Shown here in pieces: positions 1 to 7,339 of a stretch of DNA of 10,000 bases. How positions within the stretch are numbered: position 1 is the first letter of the stretch; every line of letters starts with the position of its first letter. The stretch is from the NCBI GenBank assembly GCA_963170055.1, contig CAUJGJ010000315.1:234201-244200 (forward strand). Direction: 5' to 3'. The notes beneath the pieces are model-generated. The model was given only the letters and a program-made list of their open reading frames with translations, made no database searches and was not told the DNA's origin. The position numbers and the translations under genes are program-made. Source of the DNA: Halisarca cf. caerulea. Lineage: Eukaryota > Porifera > Demospongiae > Chondrillida > Halisarcidae.

Positions 1-131
1 TTGTATTTGTACATTGTGTACTCAAGTACTGTACATGGTTATATGTTCCGTTTGTTTTTTGTGTGTACATTTACTTGTGTTGTTTATTTGTTTGTGTATT
101 GTGTTTATGTGTTTTTTGTGTGCTTGTATTG
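1..131. repeat. T/G-rich low-complexity flank
   Basis: This stretch is rich in TTTGTGT, TTGTTT and TGTGTAC words without a fixed period. It grades into the regular 9-bp array that follows and is probably a decayed edge of it. I see no gene. The Cys/Val/Leu-rich open frames across it come from stop-free TGT/GTG words. Confidence 0.7.
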
Positions 132-311
132 TATGTACTGTGTGTGGTGTGTGTAGTGTGTGTAGTGTGTGTACTGTGTGTACTGTATGTACTGTCTGTA
201 CTGTGTGTGCTGTGTGTACTATGTGTAGTGTGTGTACTGTGTGTAGTGTGTGTACTGTGTGTAGTGTGTGTACTGTATGTACTGTATGTACTATGTGTGC
301 TGTGTGTGCTG
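132..311. repeat. 9-bp minisatellite, 20 units (TGTGTACTG)
   Basis: There are twenty contiguous 9-bp units with consensus TGTGTACTG and no length change. Variants are TGTGTAGTG, TATGTACTG, TCTGTACTG, TGTGTGCTG and TGTGTACTA. TGTGTACTG and TGTGTAGTG alternate between 222 and 275, which suggests an 18-bp dimer stage. Because 9 is a multiple of 3, each frame encodes one tripeptide pattern without stops (for example Cys-Val-Leu); I treat that as an artefact. Confidence 0.95.
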
Positions 312-607
312 TTGTCCAGTTGGTGTGAGGGGCTAGTTAGTAGTCTCTTGTGAGAGCTTAACTCTGTTGCCAGCAGGTGGTGCTTTTAGAAGGATGAAAA
401 CTGTGACACTCAGCTGCTTAGAGGTGAAATCATACCTGTCAGCCTCAACCACTGGAAACATTAAATATGACTTGGGTATTTCTTTATCAGACTCTTAGTG
501 GGGTGCTGGTCATTGGCTGGTGCCCTAGATGCTATTAGCCTGGATATTACCGAGTTTAGGGTTGGGAATCACTGCTGCTGTGAGTTAGGTGGACACGCCA
601 CCGCTCT
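312..607. other. Non-repetitive stretch, no gene seen
   Basis: This is unique sequence of mixed composition with no convincing open frame, tRNA fold or inverted repeat. It contains one CTCF-like word, listed separately. Its origin is unknown. Confidence 0.5.
370..383 (+). promoter_or_regulatory. CTCF-like core motif (CCAGCAGGTGGTGC)
   Basis: The 14 bases CCAGCAGGTGGTGC differ by one base (T for C at position 12) from the well-known bilaterian CTCF core CCASYAGRKGGCRS. A match of this length can occur by chance. Its relevance depends on whether the organism has CTCF, which non-bilaterian animals such as sponges are thought to lack. Function is inferred only. Confidence 0.2.
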
Positions 608-800
608 TCAGCTGCAGCCCAGCCCTCCCCATCTTGTGGGGCTTGCAACCTCACAGATGGGCAACTCCTGATTGCACAAGGGGGCCATCAGGGATGGTGG
701 GGGCAGCTGGGCCCATATCCAGTGGGTCTCTCCCTCACTGATGTTGGGTGGCTCACCCCAATAAGGGGGCCACAATAGCCTGCATGCAGGCTGTGGCATT
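608..800. other. GC-rich unique patch, possible old element
   Basis: This segment is clearly richer in G and C than its surroundings, with words such as GGGGGCCA occurring twice (near 682 and 766). A 63-codon open frame runs on the minus strand through it, but its Pro/Trp/Leu-rich translation resembles no family I know and no splice or start context supports it. A remnant of a mobile element or a small GC island would both fit. Confidence 0.3.
777..792. repeat. 16-bp perfect palindrome
   Basis: AGCCTGCATGCAGGCT reads the same on both strands with no spacer. It lies near the right edge of the GC-rich patch. It could form a small cruciform or serve as a dimeric binding site, but nothing else supports a function. 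Confidence 0.6.
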
Positions 801-834
801 ATGTATACTTGTGTTGTCTGTGTTTGTTTGCTCT

Positions 835-872
835 CCTGATGAAGGCAACTGTGTTGTCATAAGTTGGAATTA
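835..872 (+). mobile_element. Retroelement 3'-tail-like motif
   Basis: The segment opens with CCTGATGAAGGCAACTG and continues through GTTGTC to AAGTTGGAATTA. It resembles the tail motif CTGAWGAAGGC...GCCGAAACGTTGGAAT that I associate with the 3' ends of some invertebrate retroelements. The paired GGCAAC/GTTGTC arms form a short stem with one G:T wobble. The CGAAACG part is degraded to CATAAG. No reverse transcriptase remnant is visible upstream, so this would be a dead 3' fragment. The assignment rests on memory of the motif. Confidence 0.3.
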
Positions 873-1053
873 CTATTTTTCAACTTCTGGCTAGTGTGGA
901 CGATTTAGGATGGATGAACTGTGCGTGTTGTGTCGGGTATATGGGAGGGTTGGACAACATTTCAATATTGTTAATTTTCCATAATTCTTCCCCTGGATAA
1001 TCTTATCAATGATTTTGATATCATGATAATGTATTGGTGTAATTAGCTCAATT
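873..1053. other. AT-leaning unique stretch, no gene seen
   Basis: This is unique sequence that becomes AT-rich toward the TA tract. I find no open frame or structured RNA. Confidence 0.5.
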
Positions 1054-1085
1054 GTATATATATAATATATATATATATATATATT
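1054..1085. repeat. (TA)n microsatellite
   Basis: This is an alternating TA tract with one phase slip (TATAATAT), followed by an AT-rich tail to about 1110. It can self-pair and is a typical slippage site. Confidence 0.9.
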
Positions 1086-1119
1086 AGTAATATATGTAAT
1101 TGTAATATTAGTGTTCGTT

Positions 1120-1361
1120 ACCTCATTGCTCCTCTATCAATACCTCATTGCTCCTCGATCCAGATCTCACTGCTCCTCGATCCAAACCTCGTTGCTCCTC
1201 GATCAATACCTCGTCGCTCCTCGATCAATACCTCGTCGCTCCCTGATTGATACCTCATTGCTCCTCGATCCATACCTCGTTGTTCCTCGATCCATACCCC
1301 ATTGCTCCTTGATCAATACCTCGTCACTCCCTGATTGATACCTCATTGCTCCTTGATCGAT
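1120..1361. repeat. 22-bp minisatellite, 11 units
   Basis: There are eleven contiguous 22-bp units. Each begins ACCTCRTYGCTCC and ends with CGATCMAT or a variant. All are exactly 22 bp. Units 6 and 10 share the ending CCCTGATTGAT, and units 5/9, 6/10 and 7/11 are most alike, which points to a four-unit (88-bp) higher-order period. The 75-codon open frame across it is a by-product of the stop-free repeat. Confidence 0.95.
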
Positions 1362-1451
1362 GGACGATCGTATGAAACTTATTCAGTGGAAACTGGTTGT
1401 AACAAGAATCCCAGGGTACACTGACCTTAATTACTTCTTGTTAAGTGTATT

Positions 1452-1660
1452 CAGTAGAACCTCTGTATTCCGACACCTCTATAGTCCAACACCTCTATAG
1501 TCCAACACCTCTATAGTCCAACATTCTTGCTAATCTGACCATCTCATGAGGTACAGTCACCATATTTAAGTATGGTAATAGTCACTTCATAATCCAACAA
1601 CCTCCTAATCCAACACTTTTTTCATGTCAGATTAGGAGCTTGTCATATTACGGAGTGACT
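1452..1660. mobile_element. MITE-like element, copy A
   Basis: The left end reads CAGTAGAACCTCTGTATT and the right end, in reverse complement, contains CTCCGTAATATGAC and CTCCTAATCTGAC, so the ends are diverged inverted repeats of one motif near ACCTCTATAATCCGAC. The interior has a small inverted pair, CCATATTTAAGTATGG, followed by TAGTCACTT. The same interior order recurs at 9734-9921 in the same orientation, so this is a dispersed family. CAGT starts and CCTCT-AATCCGA ends are typical of non-autonomous pogo/Tigger-type elements; the family name is inferred. I see no clear TA target duplication and no transposase. Confidence 0.6.
1459..1522. repeat. 16-bp tandem of MITE end motif, 4 units
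   Basis: The first unit is ACCTCTGTATTCCGAC, followed by three identical copies of ACCTCTATAGTCCAAC. The repeat unit is the end motif of the surrounding element, so the end has been tandemly amplified in place. On the right side the motif also occurs twice in tandem, inverted (1626-1641 and 1642-1657). Confidence 0.9.
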
Positions 1661-1662
1661 AT

Positions 1663-1732
1663 TGTGTGTATTGTGTGTAGTGTGTGTGTATGTGTGTGTG
1701 TGTGTGTGTATGTGTGTGTGTGCATGTGTGCG

Positions 1733-1792
<60 letters not shown>

Positions 1793-1830
1793 TGCGTACT
1801 GTATGTGTGTGTGTACTGTACGTGTGTGTA
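1663..1830. repeat. (TG)n microsatellite
   Basis: This interrupted TG tract has a 25-copy uninterrupted core at 1741-1790 and TGTATG, TGCATG and GCGTG interruptions. It starts directly after the MITE-like element. The right part contains TACTGTATGTGTG, a word that recurs in the 6427-6756 tract. Open frames on both strands here are CA/TG artefacts. Confidence 0.95.
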
Positions 1831-1884
1831 TGAGTAAATGTATGTTGTAGGCACTGTATGTGTAAGTATTGTGCACTGAATTCA

Positions 1885-2217
1885 CACTGCAACTTCCTGT
1901 CCTACTGCAACTTCCTGTCCTACCACCACTTCCTGCTCTGCCACTTCCTGTCCTACCACCTTGTCCTTATTGCCTCTTCCCGTCCTGCCGCACCCTGTTC
2001 TGCCACTTCATGTCCTGCTGTCATTTCCTGTTCTCACCACTTTCTCATATCATCACTTCCTGTCATACTGTCACTTTTTCATTACTCTGTCATGCTGTCA
2101 TTTCCTGTTCTCACCACTTCCTGCCATGATGTCACTTCCCGTCCTCACCATTTCCTGTCATATTATCACTTCCTGTTCTCACCACTTCCTGTGATGCTGT
2201 TACTTCCTGTTCTCACC
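1885..2217 (+). repeat. Degenerate pyrimidine-rich repeat, likely 3' end of intron
   Basis: This is a degenerate array built on CACTTCCTGTCCTACCAC and CACTTCCTGTTCTCACC. TTCCTG occurs 12 times (nine as CTTCCTG, three as TTTCCTG). The plus strand is mainly C and T. The array runs to a consensus acceptor, so it would supply a very long polypyrimidine tract for the exon at 2222. On the minus strand it is a cluster of CAGGAA words, the core of ETS-type sites. The open frames reading through it are in the wrong phase for the exon or stop before it. Confidence 0.75.
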
Positions 2218-2221
2218 TCAG

Positions 2222-2332
2222 GCTGCCTTGGACCATGCCTCCAAAGAGTCCATCAAGGTCAAGCTCACCTGCTCCTATCTCCAGCACTTTGTGGACAAGA
2301 ATGACAAGTACAAACATTTAGTTGCCAAATAA
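2222..2332 (+). CDS. Likely terminal coding exon, protein unknown
   Basis: This is the best coding candidate in the window. A pyrimidine-rich run ends in CTCACCTCAG, a good 3' splice site with AG at 2220-2221. In the phase starting at 2222 there are 36 sense codons followed by TAA. The same phase has a stop at 2192-2194, so coding must begin after it, consistent with the acceptor. Twenty-five of 36 codons end in G or C (GCC, AAG, GAC, CTC, TCC), unlike the flanks. The peptide starts AALDHASKES, continues IKVKLTCSYLQHFVDKN and ends YKHLVAK. It is Lys-rich and helix-like, with no transmembrane segment or zinc motif. I do not recognise the family. Upstream exons must lie left of the array or outside the window. 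The phase of the upstream join is unproven. A chance open stretch remains possible. Confidence 0.55.
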   Translation, partial: AALDHASKESIKVKLTCSYLQHFVDKNDKYKHLVAK

Positions 2333-2560
2333 GAAGACGGATTGTTTTCTTGTGAACAAACTTCAAACAGTTTGTCCGTTTATTTATTCTTTGCAATTCT
2401 AATAATGACTCCCTGATGGCATTGAAGCCTTCCTTGTTGAAGGCAGGATTGTGCAGCGTTCGCTCTTTGACTTGAGGAATTTGTAGAGTGGTGGATTTAT
2501 TTGTCTACCTAAAACCACACTTTGGTAAAATCCCCGAATTTAAAGCACCATTGATGAGTG
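2333..2560 (+). other. Probable 3' UTR and flank
   Basis: This unique sequence follows the TAA. I find no canonical AATAAA or ATTAAA on the plus strand; the closest word is AATAAT at 2401. There are two small perfect stems: ACAAACT/AGTTTGT within 2355-2375, and GCCTTC/GAAGGC at 2427-2432 and 2439-2444. On the minus strand GAATAAATAAAC is present near 2380, so a gene on the other strand could end here, although no minus-strand coding exon is visible. Confidence 0.4.
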
Positions 2561-2567
2561 CAGTGAA

Positions 2568-2875
2568 CCTCTCTAAACCGAACCTTTAATAATCCGAACC
2601 CTCTCTAAACTGAACCTTTAATAATCCGAATCCTCTCTAAACTGAACCTTTAATAATCCGAATCCTCTCTAAATTGAACCTTTAACAATCCAAACCCTCT
2701 CTAAACCGAACCTTTAATAATCCGAACCCTCTCTAAACTGAACCTTTAATAATCCGAATCCTCTCTAAACTGAACCTTTAATAATCCGAATCCTCTCTAA
2801 ATTGAACCTTTAACAATCCAAACCCTCTCTAAACCGAACCTTTAATAATCCGAACCCTCTCTAAACTGAACCTTT
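2568..2875. repeat. 32-bp array with exact 128-bp higher-order repeat
   Basis: Nine full 32-bp units and a 20-bp partial start every 32 bp from 2568. Each unit is itself two related 16-mers, CCTCTCTAAACYGAAC and CTTTAATAATCCGAAY. Four unit types occur in fixed order, so 2568-2695 and 2696-2823 are identical over 128 bp. The identity continues into a third, truncated copy to 2875. The hierarchy is 16, 32, then 128 bp. Confidence 0.95.
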
Positions 2876-2907
2876 CTTTAGTCCCAAGGGTGTTCAGTTT
2901 AGAGAGG
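2856..2907. repeat. Inverted repeat, 16-bp arms
   Basis: CCTCTCTAAACTGAAC at 2856-2871 pairs perfectly with GTTCAGTTTAGAGAGG at 2892-2907 across a 20-base loop. It marks the point where the left-end array meets the right end of the element. Confidence 0.9.
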
Positions 2908-2930
2908 TTATCTTGTGCGTGTTGCAGAGG

Positions 2931-3634
2931 CTCATTGCTACGTTCAGCAACAGCGAGGAGTGCTCATTGCTACGTTCAGCAACAGCGAGGAGTGCTCATT
3001 GCTACGTTCAGCAACAGCGAGGAGTGCTCATTGCTACGTTCAGCAACAGCGAGGAGTGCTCATGGCTACGTTCAGCAACAGCGAGGAGTGCTCATGGCTA
3101 CGTTCAGCAACAGCGAGGAGTGCTCATGGCTACGTTCAGCAACAGCGAGGAGTGCTCATGGCTACGTTCAGCAACAGCGAGGAGTGCTCATTGCTATGTT
3201 CAGCAACAGCGAGGAGTGCTCATGGCTACGTTCAGCAACAGCGAGGAGTGCTCATGGCTACGTTCAGCAACAGCGAGGAGTGCTCATGGCTATGTTCAGC
3301 AACAGCGAGGAGTGCTCATGGCTACGTTCAGCTGCAGTGAGGAGTGCTCATGGCTACGTTCAGCTGCAGTGAGGAGTGCTCATGGCTATGTTCAGCAACA
3401 GCGAGGAGTGCTCATGGCTACGTTCAGCAACAGCGAGGAGTGCTCATGGCTACGTTCAGCAACAGCGAGGAGTGCTCATGGCTACGTTCAGCTGCAGTGA
3501 GGAGTGCTCATGGCTATGTTCAGCTGCAGTGAGGAGTGCTCATGGCTACGTTCAGCAACAGCGAGGAGTGCTCATGGCTACGTTCAGCAACAGCGAGGAG
3601 TGCTCATGGCTACGTTCAGCTGCAGTGAGGAGTG
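2931..3634. repeat. 32-bp minisatellite, 22 units
   Basis: There are twenty-two exact 32-bp units. Each starts CTCATKGCTAYGTTCAGC, then has AACAGCGAGGAGTG or TGCAGTGAGGAGTG. The T form (CTCATTG) occurs in units 1-4 and 9. The TGCAGTGA form occurs only in units 13, 14, 18, 19 and 22, so the array has spatial structure. The sequence is unrelated to the preceding 32-bp array. No unit has a stop codon in any forward frame, which explains the overlapping open frames of up to 195 codons. Confidence 0.96.
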
Positions 3635-3695
3635 CATGGATGGACGGTTTATTTCAGCAATCACCTATCATGGGTAGATCTTCAATCAATCATAA

Positions 3696-3786
3696 GGACT
3701 TTCAGTCATGAAGGTGCCTTTGTCAGCCTACACAAATCCACAATCCATCCATGGATCCAAGATTTGTGCATGACTGATGAAGGTCC
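3696..3786. repeat. Foldback element of about 91 bp
   Basis: The outer arms are GGACTTTCAGTCATG (3696-3710) and CATGACTGATGAAGGTCC (3769-3786), which pair except for a small bulge. Inner arms CACAAATC (3731-3738) and GATTTGTG (3761-3768) pair perfectly around the palindrome ATCCATGGAT (3747-3756). The nested pairing suggests a small foldback MITE or a structured RNA. Confidence 0.65.
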
Positions 3787-3911
3787 ATGTGGCCAGAATG
3801 CATGAGTCCTCCATACTCCAATACTCATTTTGTCAGCCATTTTAGTATTGTCATGAGATTAGCTACTTTAGAACCTTGGTTGGCTCTGCCGCAGTTAGTA
3901 GTAGAACCAAG
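3787..3911. other. Unique spacer before hairpin array
   Basis: I see no gene here. Short inverted pairs are present: CAATACT (3819-3825) with AGTATTG (3844-3850), and CTTGGTT (3875-3881) with AACCAAG (3905-3911). The second pair ends exactly where the 38-bp array starts. The 64-codon open frame that begins here enters the array and is not credible as a gene. Confidence 0.5.
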
Positions 3912-4861
3912 TTCTAGTGCTGTCCATGTCTCAGTCAAACTGAGAGTCCTTCTAGTGCTGTCCATGGCTCAGTCAAACTGAGAGTCCTTCTAGTGCTGTC
4001 CATGGCTCAGTCAAACTGAGAGTCCTTCTAGTGCTGTCCATGGCTCAGTCAAACTGAGAGTCCTTCTAGTGCTGTCCATGTCTCAGTCAAACTGAGAGTC
4101 CTTCTAGTGCTGTCCACGTCTCAGTCAAACTGAGAGTCCTTCTAGTGCTGTCCATGTCTCAGTCAAACTGAGAGTCCTTCTAGTGCTGTCCACGTCTCAG
4201 TCAAACTGAGAGTCCTTCTAGTGCTGTCCATGGCTCAGTCAAACTGAGAGTCCTTCTAGTGCTGTCCACGTCTCAGTCAAACTGAGAGTCCTTCTAGTGC
4301 TGTCCATGGCTCAGTCAAACTGAGAGTCCTTCTAGTGCTGTCCACGTCTCAGTCAAACTGAGAGTCCTTCTAGTGCTGTCCATGGCTCAGTCAAACTGAG
4401 AGTCCTTCTAGTGCTGTCCATATCTCAGTCAAACTGAGAGTCCTTCTAGTGCTGTCCATGGCTCAGTCAAACTGAGAGTCCTTCTAGTGCTGTCCATGTC
4501 TCAGTCAAACTGAGAGTCCTTCTAGTGCTGTCCATGGCTCAGTCAAACTGAGAGTCCTTCTAGTGCTGTCCATGTCTCAGTCAAACTGAGAGTCCTTCTA
4601 GTGCTGTCCATGGCTCAGTCAAACTGAGAGTCCTTCTAGTGCTGTCCATATCTCAGTCAAACTGAGAGTCCTTCTAGTGCTGTCCATGTCTCAGTCAAAC
4701 TGAGAGTCCTTCTAGTGCTGTCCATGGCTCAGTCAAACTGAGAGTCCTTCTAGTGCTGTCCATGGCTCAGTCAAACTGAGAGACCTTCGAATGCTGTCCA
4801 TATCTCAGTCAAACTGAGAGACCTTCGAGTGCTGTCCATATCTCAGTCAAACTGAGATATG
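3912..4861. repeat. 38-bp hairpin minisatellite, 25 units
   Basis: There are twenty-five exact 38-bp units. Each starts TTCTAGTGCTGTCCAY, then a variable pair, then CTCAGTCAAACTGAGAGTCC. Each contains the perfect stem CTCAGT/ACTGAG with loop CAA. Differences among units 1-22 fall only in the bases between TGTCCA and CTCAG (TGT, TGG, CGT or TAT). Several neighbouring types alternate, suggesting a 76-bp dimer stage. The last three units carry extra changes (TTCGAGTG, GAGACC), as expected for an array edge. Confidence 0.97.
4837..4861. repeat. 25-bp perfect hairpin at array end
   Basis: In the final unit CATATCTCAGT and ACTGAGATATG form an 11-bp perfect stem with loop CAA. The other units have 6 or 7 bp. 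The array stops exactly at the outer base of this stem, so the long hairpin may be the ancestral form or the point where the expansion ended. Confidence 0.85.
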
Positions 4862-5123
4862 TATCCTTCTTTCTGTCAGGATCACTGATCGGTTACATTT
4901 CATGGCACTATTTATTGCGAGAAAATGTGAAGTCTGTACATGTGAATTTGCTGTCTTATGAATAGGGTTTCCCCCTGAGAGGTGTGCTTGTGTAGAGGTG
5001 TGCTTGTGTTTGCCTGTCTCTCAGGAAGACAGTGCTGTATCGACAGTGTCTTATGATTTGGAATTTTTGTACATTTTATTTTCATCTGATCATTGTTCTT
5101 TGCTTTGGATGTGAAGTACATTA
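4862..5123. other. Unique spacer, no gene seen
   Basis: This spacer contains GATCACTGATC near 4880, a 16-bp direct repeat (next entry), and an imperfect inverted repeat around AAGACAGTG...CAGTGTCTT at 5025-5051. There is no open frame with coding character. The plus and minus open frames that enter from the CA tract are artefacts. Confidence 0.5.
4978..5009. repeat. 16-bp direct repeat, two copies
   Basis: AGAGGTGTGCTTGTGT occurs twice with no spacer. It is a short tandem duplication, possibly a nascent minisatellite. Confidence 0.85.
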
Positions 5124-5161
5124 CATACACACACACACACATACATACTCACACACACACG

Positions 5162-5213
<52 letters not shown>

Positions 5214-5313
5214 CACACACACACACACACACGCACGCACGCACACACACACATGCACACACACACAACACACACACACACACACACGAAACACACACAC
5301 ACGCACACACACA

Positions 5314-5352
<39 letters not shown>

Positions 5353-5370
5353 TGCACATACACACACACA

Positions 5371-5405
<35 letters not shown>

Positions 5406-5431
5406 GACACACACACACACGCACACACACA

Positions 5432-5468
<37 letters not shown>

Positions 5469-5469
5469 T

Positions 5470-5517
<48 letters not shown>

Positions 5518-5569
5518 CACACACACACACGCACACACACAACACAACACACACACACACAACACACGT

Positions 5570-5625
<56 letters not shown>

Positions 5626-5653
5626 CACACACACACACGCACACACACAACAC

Positions 5654-5684
<31 letters not shown>

Positions 5685-5685
5685 T

Positions 5686-5735
<50 letters not shown>

Positions 5736-5787
5736 CACACACACACACGCACACACACAACACAACACACACACACACAACACACGT

Positions 5788-5839
<52 letters not shown>

Positions 5840-5903
5840 CACACACACACACGCACACACACAACACACACACACACACAACACACGTACACGCACACAC
5901 ACA

Positions 5904-5960
<57 letters not shown>

Positions 5961-6111
5961 CACACACACACACGCACACACACAACACACACACACACAC
6001 ACAACACACGTACACGCACACACGCACACACACAACACACACACACACACACACACGACACACACACACACGCACACACACAACACACACACACACACAC
6101 ACAACACACGT

Positions 6112-6181
<70 letters not shown>

Positions 6182-6185
6182 ACAC
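5124..6185. repeat. 1.06-kb (CA)n tract with higher-order structure
   Basis: This CA microsatellite carries ordered interruptions. The marker CGACACACACACACACGCAC recurs at 5405, 5515, 5623, 5733, 5837, 5958 and 6056, with a CGAAAC form at 5287. Spacing is about 98-121 bp. Two versions follow the marker: one with AAACACACACACATGCACAT, one with AACACACGTACACGCAC. They alternate so that the markers at 5405/5623 and 5515/5733 are both 218 bp apart. Long Thr-His or Cys-Val open frames on both strands are artefacts. Confidence 0.96.
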
Positions 6186-6418
6186 CAGCACCATTTAAGG
6201 CTCACTACAAGCAGTACAGGTCTAGTTTACACAGGTGTATGTGCAGGCAGTGTGACAGGGATAACAATCATATGGTGGGTGTGTGGGGGTGTCAGGCACT
6301 GGCTTCTGAATCACCACATCTGTCTCTAATCAGGTAATCCTTTTCATCCTCTCCTACAGGTCCCTAAACTAATAATGTTTGTGTACTTCTAGCAATTGTA
6401 GGGGTTTATGGGGTTATT

Positions 6419-6426
<8 letters not shown>
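6186..6426. other. Unique spacer, no gene seen
   Basis: This is unique sequence. TCTCTAATCAGGTAATCC and CATCCTCTCCTACAGGTC near 6324-6363 resemble splice acceptors, the first with a donor-like GTAA directly after it, but no coding frame around them is convincing. Confidence 0.45.
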
Positions 6427-7197
<771 letters not shown>

Positions 7198-7244
<47 letters not shown>

Positions 7245-7282
7245 GTGTGTGTGCACACGCGCGTGTGTGTATGTGTGTGTGT

Positions 7283-7339
<57 letters not shown>

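Larger units (their letters stand above)
2561..2910. mobile_element. MITE-like element with expanded left end
   Basis: The left end is CAGTGAACCTCTCTAAACCG. At 2892-2907 the right end carries GTTCAGTTTAGAGAGG, the exact reverse complement of CCTCTCTAAACTGAAC found in the array units. The tail TAGTCCCAAGGGTGTTCAG is typical of invertebrate elements with AGAGAGG-type ends. Almost all of the interior is a tandem array of the left end motif, so this is a non-autonomous, rearranged copy. There is no transposase and no clear target duplication. Confidence 0.6.

Noticed and set aside
14..353. Cys-rich open frames of about 100 codons at the left edge
   Set aside because: A 9-bp repeat in multiples of three keeps frames open. 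The apparent Cys spacing is the repeat period, not a cysteine-rich peptide family.
541..607. tRNA- or SINE-like A/B box sequence
   Set aside because: The words GTTGGGAATC and nearby bases do not match a B box well, and no cloverleaf can be drawn.
608..799. 63-codon minus-strand open frame in the GC-rich patch
   Set aside because: Its length is easily reached by chance in GC-rich sequence. The translation is not recognisable and there is no splice or start context.
1640..1892. Open frames on both strands across the first TG tract
   Set aside because: They are the same dinucleotide-repeat artefact, with short unrelated ends.
1858..2304. 148-codon open frame through the pyrimidine array into the exon
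   Set aside because: It reads the exon in a different phase from the codon-biased one, and its body is a degenerate minisatellite.
2568..2875. CRISPR-like regular repeat with 32-bp spacing
   Set aside because: Both halves of each unit are repeats of one 16-bp motif, so there are no spacers. It is a transposon-end tandem.
2890..3711. Repeat protein gene of 111-195 codons in the 32-bp array
   Set aside because: All three forward frames are equally open because the unit lacks stops. There is no promoter, conserved start or splice evidence. The property itself is kept as a finding.
3912..4861. CRISPR array
   Set aside because: The 38-bp units are contiguous and nearly identical with no unique spacers, and the context is an animal genome without cas genes.
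5032..6337. Very long open frames (up to 414 codons) on both strands with Thr-His or Cys-Val repeats
   Set aside because: CA/TG repeats have no stop codons in any frame, so all frames are open. There is no coding signature outside the repeat.
6324..6363. Possible mini-exon between acceptor-like CAG words
   Set aside because: The open stretch is too short and lacks codon bias, and the acceptor-like words are common by chance.
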